Origin: Candidatus Uhrbacteria bacterium
Lineage (GTDB): Bacteria > Patescibacteriota > Patescibacteriia > UBA9934
Assembly (NCBI GenBank): GCA_030688135.1
Contig: JAUYIW010000033.1
Location: forward strand, 1-20,822
Direction: 5' to 3'
Length of the DNA: 20,822 nucleotides
In this document: piece after piece, positions 20,822 through 20,822 of the stretch
How positions within the stretch are numbered: position 1 is the stretch's first letter
Layout of the letters: every line of letters starts with the position of its first letter
Translations under genes and position numbers: made by a program
The notes under the pieces: generated by a model
Told to the model about the DNA's origin: nothing
The model's database searches: none
The model's input: the letters and a program-made list of their open reading frames with translations, nothing else

Positions 20822-20822
20822 T

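Overview
The window looks like chromosome from a Candidate Phyla Radiation (Patescibacteria) bacterium; Saccharibacteria is possible but not shown. The reasons are compact housekeeping genes, synthetases and modifying enzymes with lineage-type losses or insertions (ThrRS without a TGS domain, an AsnRS-like core without an anticodon domain, a 22-residue insertion in MiaA), a membrane-anchored baseplate-J-like protein, very few Shine-Dalgarno (SD) sequences, and intergenic spaces full of short palindromic repeats. UGA ends genes (for example pheS), so this is not one of the UGA-recoding lineages. I found no rRNA, tRNA or CRISPR array.

Layout. 1-698: 3' part of murD (cell wall). 1001-2083: rseP intramembrane protease. 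2256-6046: pheS and pheT, separated by a palindromic repeat; pheT carries a repeat-derived insertion in frame. 6088-6631: an S23/IVP-type four-helix-bundle gene between imperfect inverted repeats. 6646-6909: small membrane coiled-coil protein. 7173-10688: dnaE. 10889-12064: membrane-anchored baseplate-J-like protein with a long inverted-repeat leader. 12222-14310: thrS with a leader containing a T-box-like antiterminator/terminator switch. 14350-16313: an island of two unrecognised genes with consensus promoters, strong SD sequences, hairpin terminators, different base use (the first is GC-rich) and a duplicated structured non-coding module. 16338-17291: miaA. On the minus strand follow a truncated AsnRS-like gene (17321-18319), gatB (18499-20010) and a partial polytopic membrane protein (20132 to the window end).

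How the genes work together. Translation dominates: PheRS (both subunits), ThrRS, GatB, an AsnRS-like enzyme and the tRNA modifier MiaA. MurD and RseP serve the envelope and DnaE replication. The AsnRS-like core beside gatB suggests a shared role in Asn or Asn-tRNA supply, but this is inference.

The most interesting signals are: (1) the thrS leader, where a T-box-type antiterminator (GGGTGG motif, 7-nt bulge) competes with a 12/13-bp terminator, in a lineage where I do not know of a described T-box; (2) the 14.35-16.3 kb island with its duplicated hairpin/dyad module; (3) the S23 gene cassette; (4) the palindromic repeat inside pheT; (5) the AsnRS-like core lacking its anticodon-binding domain next to gatB. 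All calls are by eye from sequence and translation; no database search or folding program was used.
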